Assembly: GCA_947491305.1 (NCBI GenBank)
Contig: CANLIL010000003.1
Coordinates: 21,421 to 85,420, forward strand
Origin: Flavobacteriales bacterium
Lineage (GTDB): Bacteria > Bacteroidota > Bacteroidia > Flavobacteriales_D > Crocinitomicaceae
Reading direction: 5' to 3'
Length of the DNA: 64,000 bases
Shown: piece by piece, positions 26,611 through 36,353 of the stretch
How positions within the stretch are numbered: the stretch's first letter is position 1
Layout: every line of letters begins with the position of its first letter
Notes under the pieces: model-generated
Told to the model about the DNA's origin: nothing
What the model saw: the letters and a program-made list of their open reading frames with translations, nothing else
Database searches by the model: none
Translations under genes and position numbers: made by a program

Positions 26611-26641
26611 AAAAAAGCCCTTTTAAACTAAAAGGGCTTTT
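26611..26641 (-). terminator. Intrinsic terminator after infB
   Basis: A perfect 12-bp inverted repeat AAAAGCCCTTTT / AAAAGGGCTTTT (26613-26624, 26630-26641) has a 5-base loop and a T run on the minus strand. It follows the infB stop by 16 bases and separates infB from the tatA promoter. Confidence 0.9.
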
Positions 26642-26657
26642 CAATTATAGAATAATT

Positions 26658-29489
26658 TTACAATTTTCTTGCAACTTCAACTTCTTCAAATGCTTCAACA
26701 ACGTCGTTGATTTTGATATCGTTGAATTTATCAATGTTTAATCCACATTCGTAATTGTTTTTCACTTCTTTCACATCGTCTTTGAATCGTTTTAAAGACC
26801 CTAAAACACCTGTATGAATAACGATTCCGTCACGGATAACACGGATTTTCGAAGTTCGTTTGATAATACCATCTAAAACATAACATCCAGCAATTGTTCC
26901 GACTTTGGTAATTTCAAACGTTTCACGTATTTCAGCAGAACCGATGATTTTTTCTTCAATGTCTGGTGATAACATACCTTCCATTGCCGCTTTAATTTCG
27001 TCAATTGCTTTGTAAATGATAGAGTAAAGACGAATATCAATTTGCTCATTTTCAGCTAATTTACGTGCTGAAAGAGAAGGTCGGACTTGGAATCCAATAA
27101 TGATTGCATCTGATGCAGATGCTAGATTGACATCCGCTTCAGAAATTGCACCAACACCTTTGTGAACAATGTTAACTTGAATTTCTTCTGTTGACAAACG
27201 CAATAATGAATCAGAAAGTGCTTCAATAGAACCATCAACGTCACCTTTAACAATGATGTTTAATTCTTTAAAGTCACCAATTGCCAAACGACGACCAATT
27301 TCATCCAATGTAATGTGTTTCGTCGTTCTAAGCCCTTGTTCACGGTACAATTGCTCACGTTTCGTAGCGATTGATTTCGCTTCACGCTCATCATTCATTA
27401 CGTGGAATTTATCTCCTGCACTTGGCGCTCCATTGATTCCTAAAATTGAAACTGGTTGTGAAGGACCGGCTAAAGGCAGATTATTTCCATGCTCATCATG
27501 CATAGCGCGCACACGGCCATAGTTTCTACCCACCAATACAATGTCTCCAACTTTTAATGTTCCAGCTTCAACCAGCATATTTGTAACGTACCCTTTTCCT
27601 TTGTCTAATGAAGATTCAACGACAGTTCCCAAGGCGTTTTTAGCAGGATTTGCTTTAAGCGTTAACATTTCTGCTTCCAAAAGAACTTTTTCTAATAAGG
27701 CATCAATGTTTAAGTTTTGTTTAGCAGAAATTTCTTGAACTTGGAATTTACCACCCCAGTCTTCTACTAAAATATTCATTTGAGAAAGTTGTTCTCTAAT
27801 TTTATCAGGATTTGCACCTGGTTTATCAATTTTATTAATCGCAAAAACCATTGGTACGCCTGCTGCTTGAGCATGTGATATTGCTTCTTTTGTTTGAGGC
27901 ATGACATCATCGTCAGCTGCAACAATAATAATTGCAACATCTGTAACTTGCGCACCACGCGCACGCATTGCTGTAAAGGCTTCGTGACCTGGTGTATCCA
28001 AGAAGGTCATTTTACGATTATCTTTTAATGTTACTGAATACGCACCAATATGTTGTGTAATTCCTCCAGCTTCACCTTCAGTAACATTTGCGTTACGAAT
28101 TTTATCCAATAAAGAAGTTTTACCATGATCTACGTGACCCATTACCGTAATAATTGGCGGTCGATCAACTAAATCTTCTTCTTTATCTTCTTGTTGTGGA
28201 ATCGCATCTTGTACTTCAGCACTAACAAATTCAGCCTCATACCCAAATTCCTCTGCAACGATTTGAATTGTTTCAGCATCTAAACGTTGGTTAATCGATG
28301 CAAAAATACCAAGTGACATGCACGCTGAAATTACTGCAGTTGGTTGAACGCTCATCATTGAAGCAAGTTCAGAAACAGTAACGAATTCTGTTAACTTCAA
28401 TACTTTTTCCTCCATTTCTGCGGCAGCCATTTCTTCTTGTCGACGGGAAGCAACAACATCACGTTTTGCTCTACGATTTTTAGAAGCTTTGGATTTACCG
28501 CCTTGGTTTGAAAGTCGCGCTAATGTATCTTTAATTTCTTTTTGAATATCTTGTACTTTAATTTCAGGCTTCTCAAATTTTGTGTTTGGACCGGCTTTTT
28601 TAAAGTTTCTATTTCCTGGGGCTTGACCTGCTGGTCTATTTCCAAGAGCTTGGCCTGCTGGTCTGTTTCCAGAAGCATTTCCTTGTCCAGGAGCGCCTGT
28701 AGTTGGAGCACCGCCTTCAACTTTTTTAATGCGTTTCCGTTTTTTACGGTCTGCATTGCTTTGACCAGGTCGTTGACTTGGTGTTTTAGGTTTATCAACA
28801 GGTAATTCAATTCTACCTAAAACTGTTGGACCTGTTAAAACACGACGTTCAACACGAATTGTTTCAATTTCTTTTGGTGCTTCTTCTTCCTGAGGTGTTT
28901 CTTCAGCTGGTTTTGCAACAGCTTCAACTTTAGGAGTATATACTACAGGTTGTTTAGGCGCCTCATATTTTCCGCCTTTTTTCTTATCAGGACGAGTTTT
29001 AGAGTTGATTTTATCTAAATCTATTTTGCCGATTACTTGAACTTGTACATCTCCTTCACCGATTGTTTTAGCATCAGTTGACGAAGGCGTTTCAGCTTCA
29101 ATAATTGGCGCTTCTTGCACGACAGGTTTAACAAAAACAACTTTTTCAGGTTCTTCTAAAACACTGCGTTTAATTTCTTCCACATTCATTGGTTCAGAAT
29201 CATCATCATCATCATCAGAATCTGTTTGTGGTTTTTCATCCGTTTTTGGGTCACGGATTGAAATTGTTTCTCTTTTTTCTCGTTTTACACCAGAAAATTT
29301 AGATTGCTCTTTCATTGACTGATCCGCAGCGAATGCTTGTCTAAGTAATTCGAATTGTTCTCCTTCCAATTTTGTATTGGGGTTCGTGTCGATTTTTACT
29401 CCTTTTGATTCTAGGAAACTAACCAGCGTTGGGATTCCTACGTTGAGTTCCCCAGCTGCTTTTCCTAATCTTATTGGTTTTCCGGCCAT
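26658..29489 (-). CDS. infB: Translation initiation factor IF-2
   Basis: A 943-residue IF-2. The N-terminal 360 residues are a long charged linker with an acidic run ([10 protein letters not shown], about 90) and a GNRPAGQA repeat (about 275-300). The GTPase domain follows with G1 GHVDHGKT, G2 [10 protein letters not shown]3 DTPGHEAF, G4 NKID and G5 SAK. EF-Tu-like domain 2, domain 3 and the C-terminal initiator-tRNA-binding domain (ending EVEVARKL) complete it. It places fMet-tRNA on the 30S subunit. It is the last gene of rimP-nusA-infB, 67 bases after nusA, and is followed by a strong terminator. Confidence 0.97.
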   Translation of the reverse strand: MAGKPIRLGKAAGELNVGIPTLVSFLESKGVKIDTNPNTKLEGEQFELLRQAFAADQSMKEQSKFSGVKREKRETISIRDPKTDEKPQTDSDDDDDDSEPMNVEEIKRSVLEEPEKVVFVKPVVQEAPIIEAETPSSTDAKTIGEGDVQVQVIGKIDLDKINSKTRPDKKKGGKYEAPKQPVVYTPKVEAVAKPAEETPQEEEAPKEIETIRVERRVLTGPTVLGRIELPVDKPKTPSQRPGQSNADRKKRKRIKKVEGGAPTTGAPGQGNASGNRPAGQALGNRPAGQAPGNRNFKKAGPNTKFEKPEIKVQDIQKEIKDTLARLSNQGGKSKASKNRRAKRDVVASRRQEEMAAAEMEEKVLKLTEFVTVSELASMMSVQPTAVISACMSLGIFASINQRLDAETIQIVAEEFGYEAEFVSAEVQDAIPQQEDKEEDLVDRPPIITVMGHVDHGKTSLLDKIRNANVTEGEAGGITQHIGAYSVTLKDNRKMTFLDTPGHEAFTAMRARGAQVTDVAIIIVAADDDVMPQTKEAISHAQAAGVPMVFAINKIDKPGANPDKIREQLSQMNILVEDWGGKFQVQEISAKQNLNIDALLEKVLLEAEMLTLKANPAKNALGTVVESSLDKGKGYVTNMLVEAGTLKVGDIVLVGRNYGRVRAMHDEHGNNLPLAGPSQPVSILGINGAPSAGDKFHVMNDEREAKSIATKREQLYREQGLRTTKHITLDEIGRRLAIGDFKELNIIVKGDVDGSIEALSDSLLRLSTEEIQVNIVHKGVGAISEADVNLASASDAIIIGFQVRPSLSARKLAENEQIDIRLYSIIYKAIDEIKAAMEGMLSPDIEEKIIGSAEIRETFEITKVGTIAGCYVLDGIIKRTSKIRVIRDGIVIHTGVLGSLKRFKDDVKEVKNNYECGLNIDKFNDIKINDVVEAFEEVEVARKL

Positions 29490-29556
29490 ATAATGATGTG
29501 TCCTTCGTTTTTACTTTTTACAGTAGTTATTTTATTTATTACATTGAATTTGAAAA

Positions 29557-30792
29557 TTATTCAAACTCAGCGCGAAGAATTTTAAATACTTCTTCGATTG
29601 TTTCTTCTTCTAAATCAGTACGTTGAATCAAATCACTAACACCAATTTGAAGCACAGATTTTGCAGTATCACATCCAACAGCTTTCAATTCATCGATAAT
29701 CCAGCTATCAATTTCATCCGCAAATTCTTCTAAATCTACATCTTCAACATCAACTTCACCTTCTCTGTAAACATCTAATTCATATCCACATAATTTACCA
29801 GCTAATTTGATGTTGTTTCCCCCTTTTCCAATTGCTAAAGAAACTTGATCTGGTTTTAAGAAAACTTTTGCTCTCTTGTCTTCTTCGTTGATTTCAATTG
29901 ATGAAATTTTAGCGGGAGATAACGAACGTTGAATTAATAATTGTGAGTTATTTGTGAAGTTAATTACATCAATATTTTCGTTACGTAATTCTCTTACAAT
30001 TCCATGAATTCTTGAACCTTTCATTCCAACACATGCTCCAACTGGATCAACACGGTCGTCGTAAGATTCAACAGCTACTTTCGCTCTTTCTCCTGGTTCA
30101 CGAACGATGCGTTTGATTGTGATTAAACCATCAAAAACTTCAGGAACTTCTAATTCGAATAATCGCTCTAAAAATTCAGGCGCTGTTCTTGAAAGAATAA
30201 TTACAGGGCTACTGTTACGCATATCTACTTTCGCAACGACTGCACGAACAGTTTCGCCTTTTTTGAAATAATCTGAAGGAATTTGTTCTGATTTAGGAAG
30301 AATTAATTCGTTTCCTTCATCATCCAATACCATGATTTCTTTTTTCCAAACTTGGTAAACTTCACCTGTGATAATTTCTCCAATACGTTCTTTGTAAACT
30401 TTGTAGATATTATCTTTCTCTAATTCCATGATACGAGAAATCAAGTTCTGACGTAAAGACAAAATGTTACGACGACCAAAATCACCGAATTTAAATTCTT
30501 CTGTTACTTCTTCACCAATTTCAAAATCAGGTTCAATTTTAATGGCATCAGAATACGCAATCTCCGTATTTGGATCTTCTACTTCACCGTCATCTACGAT
30601 TTCTTTGTTCAAGAAAATTTGAACATCTCCTTTATCGATATTTACGATAACATCAATGTGCTCATCTGTATTGAATTTCTTTTTTAACATTGCTCGGAAT
30701 ACGTCTTCCAACACATGTTGCATTGTTTGTTTGTCAATGCTTTTCAATTCTTTGAATTCCGAAAATGACTCAACTAATTCAAGGCTGTTCAT
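29557..30792 (-). CDS. nusA: Transcription termination/antitermination factor NusA
   Basis: A 411-residue NusA. The N-terminal RNA-polymerase-binding domain (about 1-125), the S1 domain (about 130-200, GEIITGEVYQVWKKEIMV) and two KH domains (about 220-345) with VGACVGMKGSRIHGI and VSLAIGKGGNNIKLAGKL are present. A short C-terminal acidic region ends it (ERTDLEEETIEE-like). The long duplicated AR repeats of E. coli NusA are missing, as in other non-proteobacterial forms. It begins 6 bases after rimP. Confidence 0.96.
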   Translation of the reverse strand: MNSLELVESFSEFKELKSIDKQTMQHVLEDVFRAMLKKKFNTDEHIDVIVNIDKGDVQIFLNKEIVDDGEVEDPNTEIAYSDAIKIEPDFEIGEEVTEEFKFGDFGRRNILSLRQNLISRIMELEKDNIYKVYKERIGEIITGEVYQVWKKEIMVLDDEGNELILPKSEQIPSDYFKKGETVRAVVAKVDMRNSSPVIILSRTAPEFLERLFELEVPEVFDGLITIKRIVREPGERAKVAVESYDDRVDPVGACVGMKGSRIHGIVRELRNENIDVINFTNNSQLLIQRSLSPAKISSIEINEEDKRAKVFLKPDQVSLAIGKGGNNIKLAGKLCGYELDVYREGEVDVEDVDLEEFADEIDSWIIDELKAVGCDTAKSVLQIGVSDLIQRTDLEEETIEEVFKILRAEFE

Positions 30793-30798
30793 GTTTAC

Positions 30799-31275
30799 CT
30801 ATTTAAATGTAATTATAATTTTTGTTTCCTTTAATTCTTCTAATTGTAAAACATGTTGCTCTACAATTGTTTCTTTTTTCTTTTTACCCTCTGGTTTTTC
30901 TTGACGGGTAGTTTCAAGTGTAATTTCTTTTGACGAAGCAGCAATTAATGTCCCTTCTAATTTCTTTCCATTGTGGAAGACTGCTTTTACGCCGCGACCA
31001 ATATTTTTTTCATATTGTGCCAAAACACGCAATGGTTTATCCAATCCTGCAGATGAAACATGCAGTTCAAAGTCTTCTTCTTCTCGATCCAAATTATGCT
31101 CCACATTTCTTGAAACAGACATGCAATCCATTACAGATACATTTCCTGGATTTTTATCTAATTCTACGTGAATTACATTATTAGAAGATATCGTAAGTTC
31201 CACCACAAACAAGCCGCTCGCTAATTCTGCGATGCGCTCGTTAATTAATGCTTCTACTGTTTTTTTACTAATCAT
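30799..31275 (-). CDS. rimP: Ribosome maturation factor RimP
   Basis: A 158-residue RimP that helps assemble the 30S subunit. The N-terminal alpha/beta domain has the ELDKNPGNVSVMDCMSVSR signature and the DFELHVSSAGLDKPL motif. The C-terminal SH3-like domain covers about 85-155 and includes the conserved GRGVKAVFHNGKKLEGTL. It is the first gene of the rimP-nusA-infB operon, whose order is conserved among bacteria. A GC-rich hairpin with a U tract ends only 6 bases before its start codon (see the attenuator entry). Confidence 0.95.
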   Translation of the reverse strand: MISKKTVEALINERIAELASGLFVVELTISSNNVIHVELDKNPGNVSVMDCMSVSRNVEHNLDREEEDFELHVSSAGLDKPLRVLAQYEKNIGRGVKAVFHNGKKLEGTLIAASSKEITLETTRQEKPEGKKKKETIVEQHVLQLEELKETKIIITFK

Positions 31276-31280
31276 ATGGT

Positions 31281-31307
31281 ATAAAAAGAGGGGACTTTCG
31301 TCCCCTC
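31281..31307 (-). terminator. Terminator-like hairpin just upstream of rimP (possible attenuator)
   Basis: On the minus strand GAGGGGAC (31300-31307 side) and GTCCCCTC (31288-31295 side) form an 8-bp, mostly G-C stem closed by a GAAA tetraloop and followed by TTTTT. The U tract ends 5 or 6 bases before the rimP ATG. It lies downstream of the likely rimP promoter, so it would sit inside the rimP leader; it could also serve mfd read-through. Confidence 0.8.
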
Positions 31308-31336
31308 ATCCTTGTCTTTTTTGCATAAATACAGTA

Positions 31337-31371
31337 CAAATATACTCATTTTATTTAAAGTTATACACAAA
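31337..31371 (-). promoter_or_regulatory. Promoter of the rimP-nusA-infB operon
   Basis: On the minus strand TTTG (31368-31371) and TATATTTG (31337-31344) are 23 bases apart, within the tolerated range for the Bacteroidota consensus. The predicted start site is about 25 bases upstream of the GC-rich hairpin, giving a leader of roughly 55 bases. Confidence 0.6.
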
Positions 31372-31399
31372 ACGCGAATTTTTTTAACAATTATTTCAT

Positions 31400-34300
31400 T
31401 TACGCAATACAATTTTCTAATAATTCAAAGGCATGTTTGATGTGTTTAACATCTGAAAAGATGATGCGCAAACGATCGTTTTGTTCGCTCATTTTACAAT
31501 TTTGAGCATTGCGTTGAATATGATTTAGTAGTTGCGCAAAAACTTCTGTTTCATAAAAAGGGGATTGTGGATTTTGAATAAAATAACCCACCATTTTTCC
31601 TCCTTTGATTACGAGGCGATCGATGCCTAAGTTTTGAGCCAACCAACGTAATTTAAAGGAAATGATCAATTCATTTACTTGTCGCGGCAATGGACCAAAA
31701 CGATCGATTAATTTCATTCCAAAAGCACTTAATTCTTCTTCATTTTTCAAATTGTCCATTTCCTGGTACAAACTAAGTCGCTCATTGACGTTGTTGACAT
31801 AATCGTCAGGAATTCTAACTTCCAAATCTGTTTCAAGAATGCAATCTTTTACAAAATTCAACAAGGAATCTGTTGTTCGTTCTTCAAACAATTCTTTGAA
31901 TTCACTTTCTCTTAATTCATCAATCGCTTCGTTTAAGATTTTTTGATACATTTCGAAACCAATTTCAGAAATGAAACCACTTTGTTCTCCACCCAACATG
32001 TTTCCAGCTCCTCGAATGTCTAAATCTTTCATTGCAATGTTGAACCCAGAACCTAAGTCTGAAAACTGTACCAATGCTTCTAATCGTTTTCTTGAGTCAG
32101 AAGTTAGAATGCTGAATTTTGGCGCCACTAAATAGCAAAATCCTTTTTTATTACTTCGGCCAACTCGCCCTCTTAATTGGTGTAAATCACTTAAGCCAAA
32201 ATTATGTGCGTCATTGATAATAATCGTATTTGCATTTGAAATGTCTATTCCTGATTCAATTATGGTTGTTGCTAACAAAACATCGTATTCACCATTAATG
32301 AAGTCGAACATGATTTTTTCTAAGGCTTTCCCATCCATTTGACCATGGCCAATTCCAACGCGAACGCCAGGACACAAGCGTTGAATCATACCAGAAATTT
32401 CTTTGATATTTGCCAATCGGTTGTGAACGAAAAATACTTGTCCGCCACGACTCACTTCGTACGCAATTGCATCGCGAATTATTTCTTCGTTGAACTGAAT
32501 GATTTCAGTCAAAACGGGCTGACGATTCGGCGGCGGCGTATTGATGATGCTTAAATCACGCGCACCCATCAACGAAAATTGTAATGTTCTTGGAATTGGA
32601 GTCGCAGTCAACGTTAACGTGTCAACAGTTGCGCGTAAGGTTTTTAACTTGTCTTTTACAGCAACACCAAATTTTTGTTCTTCGTCGATGATCATTAATC
32701 CGAGTTCCTTGAACTTAACTCGTTCTGCTACTACAGCATGTGTTCCAATTAAGATATCAATTTTACCTTCTGCTAATTTTTTTAATGTTGCTGTTGTTTC
32801 TTTGGCAGATTTAAAGCGATTGATATAATCCACCGTACATGGAAAATCTTTTAAACGCTCTTTAAAACTGCGGAAATGCTGCATGGATAAAATCGTTGTT
32901 GGCACTAAAACAGCTACTTGTTTGCTATCTGCAACAGCTTTAAAAGCTGCACGAATAGCAACTTCTGTTTTGCCAAAACCAACATCACCACAGATTAAGC
33001 GATCCATTGGCGTTGGCGATTCCATATCCGTTTTTATAGCTTGTGTCGCTTTGAATTGATCGGGTGTGTCTTCGTACATAAAAGAAACTTCCAATTCGTT
33101 TTGGAGGTAAGAATCAGGAGAAAACGCAAAACCAGCTTGACTTTTGCGTTTTGCGTACAATTGAATTAAATCAAATGCTAATTCTTTGATTTTTTTCTTT
33201 GTTTTATTTTTTAAAGTGGCCCAAGCTTGTGAGCCTAATTTATTCATTTTAGGAACAGAACCATCTTTGCCTGTAAATTTTGAAATTCGATGTAAGGAGT
33301 GAATTCCCACATACAAAACATCTCCATCTTTGTAAACTAAGCGAATAGCTTCTTGTTGTTTTCCATTTACATCAATGGTTTCTAAGCCTGAAAATTGTCC
33401 AACACCGTGATCAATGTGTGTTACATAATCACCTTTTTGGAGGTTGTAAATTTCTTTTAATGTCAGCGCTTGTTTTGTTTGGCGGAACCCTTCTTTTAAG
33501 CGAAAACGATGATAGCGTTCAAACAGTTGATGATCTGTATAACACACTAATTTTAATGCAGGTGCAATAAATCCTTCTGTCAAGGCCAAATGCATCGGTT
33601 TAACTTCAACGCCGCCGCCTATATCCTCAAAAATTTGAAAAAGGCGGTCAATTTGCTTCGGTTGATTGGAAAAGATGAGGTTGGAAAAGTTGTTTTCTGT
33701 TCGAGCAATTAAATCAGTTCTTAATAGGTCAAAGTTCTTATTGAAACTTGGTTGTGGCAAAAAATCAAATTGATGAATTTCTGTTCCTTTGAAATGGTAA
33801 TCAGCGCCCCATTCAATGCAGGAATAAGCTTCAATAGTAGTTTTTGCTTCCGTTGGGTGTAAATACAAGTCGCTTGGAAGTGTGCGTTTAACCGTGTCGG
33901 ATAAATCCGTATAAATTTTAACTGCTTTGTCGTATTCTTTTTCTAAAACTGTTGTGAGTTGATCAAAGGAAGAAATCCAAAGAATCGCTTGTTGACCTAA
34001 AAACTCAAAAAATGTTCCGTTTCCTTCTAAGTTGAGTTGTCCTTGAACGTTTGGAATGACATTGAAAAAGTTAAAATTAGCGATGGATAATTGTGAGCTA
34101 GCTTCAAACGTTCGAATGGATTCAACCTCATCTCCGAAAAACTCAATGCGATAAGGGTGTTCGTTGGAATAGGAATAAACATCTACAATACCACCACGAA
34201 TTGAAAACTGACCTGGTTCATAGACAAAATCAACGCGTTCGAAAAGGTATTCTAATAACAATTCATTAATGAAATCAATGGAGTATGTTTTACCAACGTC

Positions 34301-34735
34301 AACGCGAAGGGTGTTTTTAGTTAAGTTTTTTTTGGTTGGAACCTTTTCAAAAAGTGCTTCGGGATAGGTTACTATCCAACCATTTTTACCAGAATTAATT
34401 TTTTCTAAAACTTCAGCGCGTGCCACAACATTGGCATTATCTGTTTCTTCTAATTGATAAGGAACACGGTACGAAGCTGGGTAAAATAGAATGCGTTTAT
34501 CTTCAGGATATACTTCTTCTAAGTCATTTAAAAAATAGGCTGCTTGTTCTTTGTCTGGTAGAATAAATAGATGGTGTCCAGGTGTTTGTTCTGCTAAAAC
34601 AGCCGCACAGATGCTTTTGGAAGAGCCAACCAATCCTTTCCATTGAATGTGTGTGCCACTGTTTTGTAATTGATTTGCTGTAGCATCAATTTGAGGAAGT
34701 TGCGAGAAAGATTGCTTGAGTGTTTTTAAATCCAT
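31400..34735 (-). CDS. mfd: Transcription-repair coupling factor Mfd
   Basis: A 1,111-residue Mfd. The order is an N-terminal UvrB-homology module (about 20-330), the RNA-polymerase-interacting CarD-like domain (about 425-500, KGDYVTHIDHGVGQFSGLE), the superfamily 2 translocase with Walker A GDVGFGKTEVAIRAA, the Walker B DEEQ motif and LTATPIPRTLQFSL, a helicase C domain with QLRGRVGRSNKKG, and the C-terminal TRCF domain. It removes stalled polymerase and recruits UvrA. It stands between fbp (67 bases upstream) and rimP. Confidence 0.97.
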   Translation of the reverse strand: MDLKTLKQSFSQLPQIDATANQLQNSGTHIQWKGLVGSSKSICAAVLAEQTPGHHLFILPDKEQAAYFLNDLEEVYPEDKRILFYPASYRVPYQLEETDNANVVARAEVLEKINSGKNGWIVTYPEALFEKVPTKKNLTKNTLRVDVGKTYSIDFINELLLEYLFERVDFVYEPGQFSIRGGIVDVYSYSNEHPYRIEFFGDEVESIRTFEASSQLSIANFNFFNVIPNVQGQLNLEGNGTFFEFLGQQAILWISSFDQLTTVLEKEYDKAVKIYTDLSDTVKRTLPSDLYLHPTEAKTTIEAYSCIEWGADYHFKGTEIHQFDFLPQPSFNKNFDLLRTDLIARTENNFSNLIFSNQPKQIDRLFQIFEDIGGGVEVKPMHLALTEGFIAPALKLVCYTDHQLFERYHRFRLKEGFRQTKQALTLKEIYNLQKGDYVTHIDHGVGQFSGLETIDVNGKQQEAIRLVYKDGDVLYVGIHSLHRISKFTGKDGSVPKMNKLGSQAWATLKNKTKKKIKELAFDLIQLYAKRKSQAGFAFSPDSYLQNELEVSFMYEDTPDQFKATQAIKTDMESPTPMDRLICGDVGFGKTEVAIRAAFKAVADSKQVAVLVPTTILSMQHFRSFKERLKDFPCTVDYINRFKSAKETTATLKKLAEGKIDILIGTHAVVAERVKFKELGLMIIDEEQKFGVAVKDKLKTLRATVDTLTLTATPIPRTLQFSLMGARDLSIINTPPPNRQPVLTEIIQFNEEIIRDAIAYEVSRGGQVFFVHNRLANIKEISGMIQRLCPGVRVGIGHGQMDGKALEKIMFDFINGEYDVLLATTIIESGIDISNANTIIINDAHNFGLSDLHQLRGRVGRSNKKGFCYLVAPKFSILTSDSRKRLEALVQFSDLGSGFNIAMKDLDIRGAGNMLGGEQSGFISEIGFEMYQKILNEAIDELRESEFKELFEERTTDSLLNFVKDCILETDLEVRIPDDYVNNVNERLSLYQEMDNLKNEEELSAFGMKLIDRFGPLPRQVNELIISFKLRWLAQNLGIDRLVIKGGKMVGYFIQNPQSPFYETEVFAQLLNHIQRNAQNCKMSEQNDRLRIIFSDVKHIKHAFELLENCIA

Positions 34736-34752
34736 TCCTTTTTTTCAAGGTG

Positions 34753-34760
34753 CAAAATTA
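34753..34760 (-). promoter_or_regulatory. Candidate -7 box for mfd
   Basis: TAATTTTG on the minus strand matches TAnnTTTG, 17 bases before the mfd start. No clear -33 TTG is seen. Confidence 0.4.
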
Positions 34761-34802
34761 CGTTGATTTTATTAGTTATTTGGATAAAAAAAGCACAGTA
34801 AA

Positions 34803-35813
34803 TTAATTTTTAGCAGCGATGCAACTCATTGCTTTTTCAACCATGTTTTTTGAACCGATGTAAAAAGGAACGCGTTCGTGCAATTGTTGGGGTTGAATAT
34901 CCATGATACGCATTCTACCTGTTGTTGCTAATCCACCAGCTTGTTCAGCGATAAACGCCAACGGATTGCATTCGTATAACAAGCGCAATCTTCCTTCTGG
35001 AGCAGTTGTTGTCTCAGGATAAATATAAATACCGCCTTTGATCATGTTGCGGTGAAAATCTGCAACAAGTGACCCAATGTATCTTCCAGAATAAGGAGCT
35101 TGGTAATCATTTTCTGAACTCTGACAATAAGCGATGTAATCTCTTAATCCTTCTTCACAGATGTTGATATTTCCTTCATTCATAGCATATAAACGTCCTT
35201 TTTCAGGCATTTTCATATTTGGATGTGACAAACAAAATTCACCGATGGAAGGGTCTAAGGTAAAACCATTAACGCCATCTCCTGTTGTATAGACTAACAT
35301 GGTAGATGATCCGTAAAGTACATATCCTGCAACTACCTGTTGGTTTCCTTTTTGAATCATGTCTTCAAAGGTTGCTTCTTCACCAATGGTAGAAACGCGT
35401 TTGTAAATTGAAAAGATTGTTCCAATTGAAACATTCACATCAATATTCGATGAACCATCCAAAGGGTCAAATAAAACGACATATTTTCCATTTTTTGAGG
35501 TTTCAGATTGAAACGCAACGAAATCATCATTTTCTTCCGAAGCAATGCCGCAAACTTCACCGCCATATTCAAATGCTTTGATGAATTGTTCGTCGGCTAC
35601 AACATCTAATTTTTGTTGTTCTTCGCCTTGCACGTTCGTATTTCCTTGTGCGCCAAGAATGTGGTCAACTAAACCAGCGCAGCGTACATCACGACTTACA
35701 ATTTTAGAAGCAACAGCAATATCGTTGAGTAAGCGCGTTAATTCTCCTGTCGCAAAACTATGCGCAGCTTGACCTTCTAAAATGAATTCGTTTAATGTTG
35801 TAACTTTTGACAT
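34803..35813 (-). CDS. fbp: Fructose-1,6-bisphosphatase, class I
   Basis: A 336-residue class I FBPase of gluconeogenesis. The metal-binding signatures are visible: the Glu-rich [15 protein letters not shown] and [22 protein letters not shown]. The C-terminal half has the substrate segment [25 protein letters not shown] and [17 protein letters not shown]. The length equals that of the E. coli enzyme. No regulatory fusion is seen. It lies upstream of mfd on the same strand. Confidence 0.96.
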   Translation of the reverse strand: MSKVTTLNEFILEGQAAHSFATGELTRLLNDIAVASKIVSRDVRCAGLVDHILGAQGNTNVQGEEQQKLDVVADEQFIKAFEYGGEVCGIASEENDDFVAFQSETSKNGKYVVLFDPLDGSSNIDVNVSIGTIFSIYKRVSTIGEEATFEDMIQKGNQQVVAGYVLYGSSTMLVYTTGDGVNGFTLDPSIGEFCLSHPNMKMPEKGRLYAMNEGNINICEEGLRDYIAYCQSSENDYQAPYSGRYIGSLVADFHRNMIKGGIYIYPETTTAPEGRLRLLYECNPLAFIAEQAGGLATTGRMRIMDIQPQQLHERVPFYIGSKNMVEKAMSCIAAKN

Positions 35814-35880
35814 GCTTTAATTTTTTACAAATATCGTAATAATGCTTGAATCAGTAAAATAAATTTCATTGTTGAAAGGT

Positions 35881-36303
35881 TTAGAAAAACCAATAGCAAA
35901 TAACGAAGTAGCGAATGAATTTACCCAAAACCATTAGAAAAGTAAATTTCCAGAATGGCGATTTAAAAAAACCTAGTGCAATTGATAAAGGATCGCCAAT
36001 TATTGGAATCCAAGAAAAGAATGCCAACCAAACGCCATAGCGTTGAATCTTTGTTTTGAAAGACACTATTTTTGCTTCTGTAACGCCGACTTTTTTTAAC
36101 CATAGCGGGTTGCCAAAATAGCCAATGGTATAATTGGTTAATCCGCCTAAACTATTTCCAATGGTTGCAAATACTAAGCAAAGAATAGGATTAAAGTTTG
36201 ATTTTAATAAAAGCAACAATATCCCTTCTGAACTGAATGGAAGAATGGTAGCGCTTAAAAAGCTGCTAATGAATAAGCCAGTATATCCTGCAGAAAATAA
36301 CAT
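35881..36303 (-). CDS. YqaA/DedA-type (VTT domain) membrane protein
   Basis: A 140-residue membrane protein with three or four helices. The VTT/SNARE-associated pattern is visible: FLSATILPFSSEGILLLLL, ATIGNSLGGLTNYTIGYF and SWIPIIGDPLSIALGFFKSPFWKF. Size and motifs match the small YqaA branch of the DedA superfamily, members of which are linked to phospholipid flipping and membrane homeostasis. Its start abuts the terminator of the upstream T9SS gene, so transcription must begin in read-through or in the few bases between them. Confidence 0.85.
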   Translation of the reverse strand: MLFSAGYTGLFISSFLSATILPFSSEGILLLLLKSNFNPILCLVFATIGNSLGGLTNYTIGYFGNPLWLKKVGVTEAKIVSFKTKIQRYGVWLAFFSWIPIIGDPLSIALGFFKSPFWKFTFLMVLGKFIRYFVICYWFF

Positions 36304-36331
36304 AAAAAAAGGGCCGACTAAGCCGACCCTT
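36304..36331 (-). terminator. Intrinsic terminator after the type A T9SS protein gene
   Basis: On the minus strand AAGGGTCGG pairs with TCGGCCCTT (two G-U pairs) around a 5-base loop (36309-36331) and is followed by seven T. It lies 22 bases beyond the stop at 36354 and directly abuts the next start codon (36301-36303). Confidence 0.8.
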
Positions 36332-36353
36332 CAAAGATATAAAAATAAGTTGC

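Noticed and set aside
28520..28810. Frames on both strands within the infB linker
   Set aside because: They arise from the low-complexity linker coding for GNRPAGQA repeats. The infB frame is continuous and has all GTPase motifs downstream.
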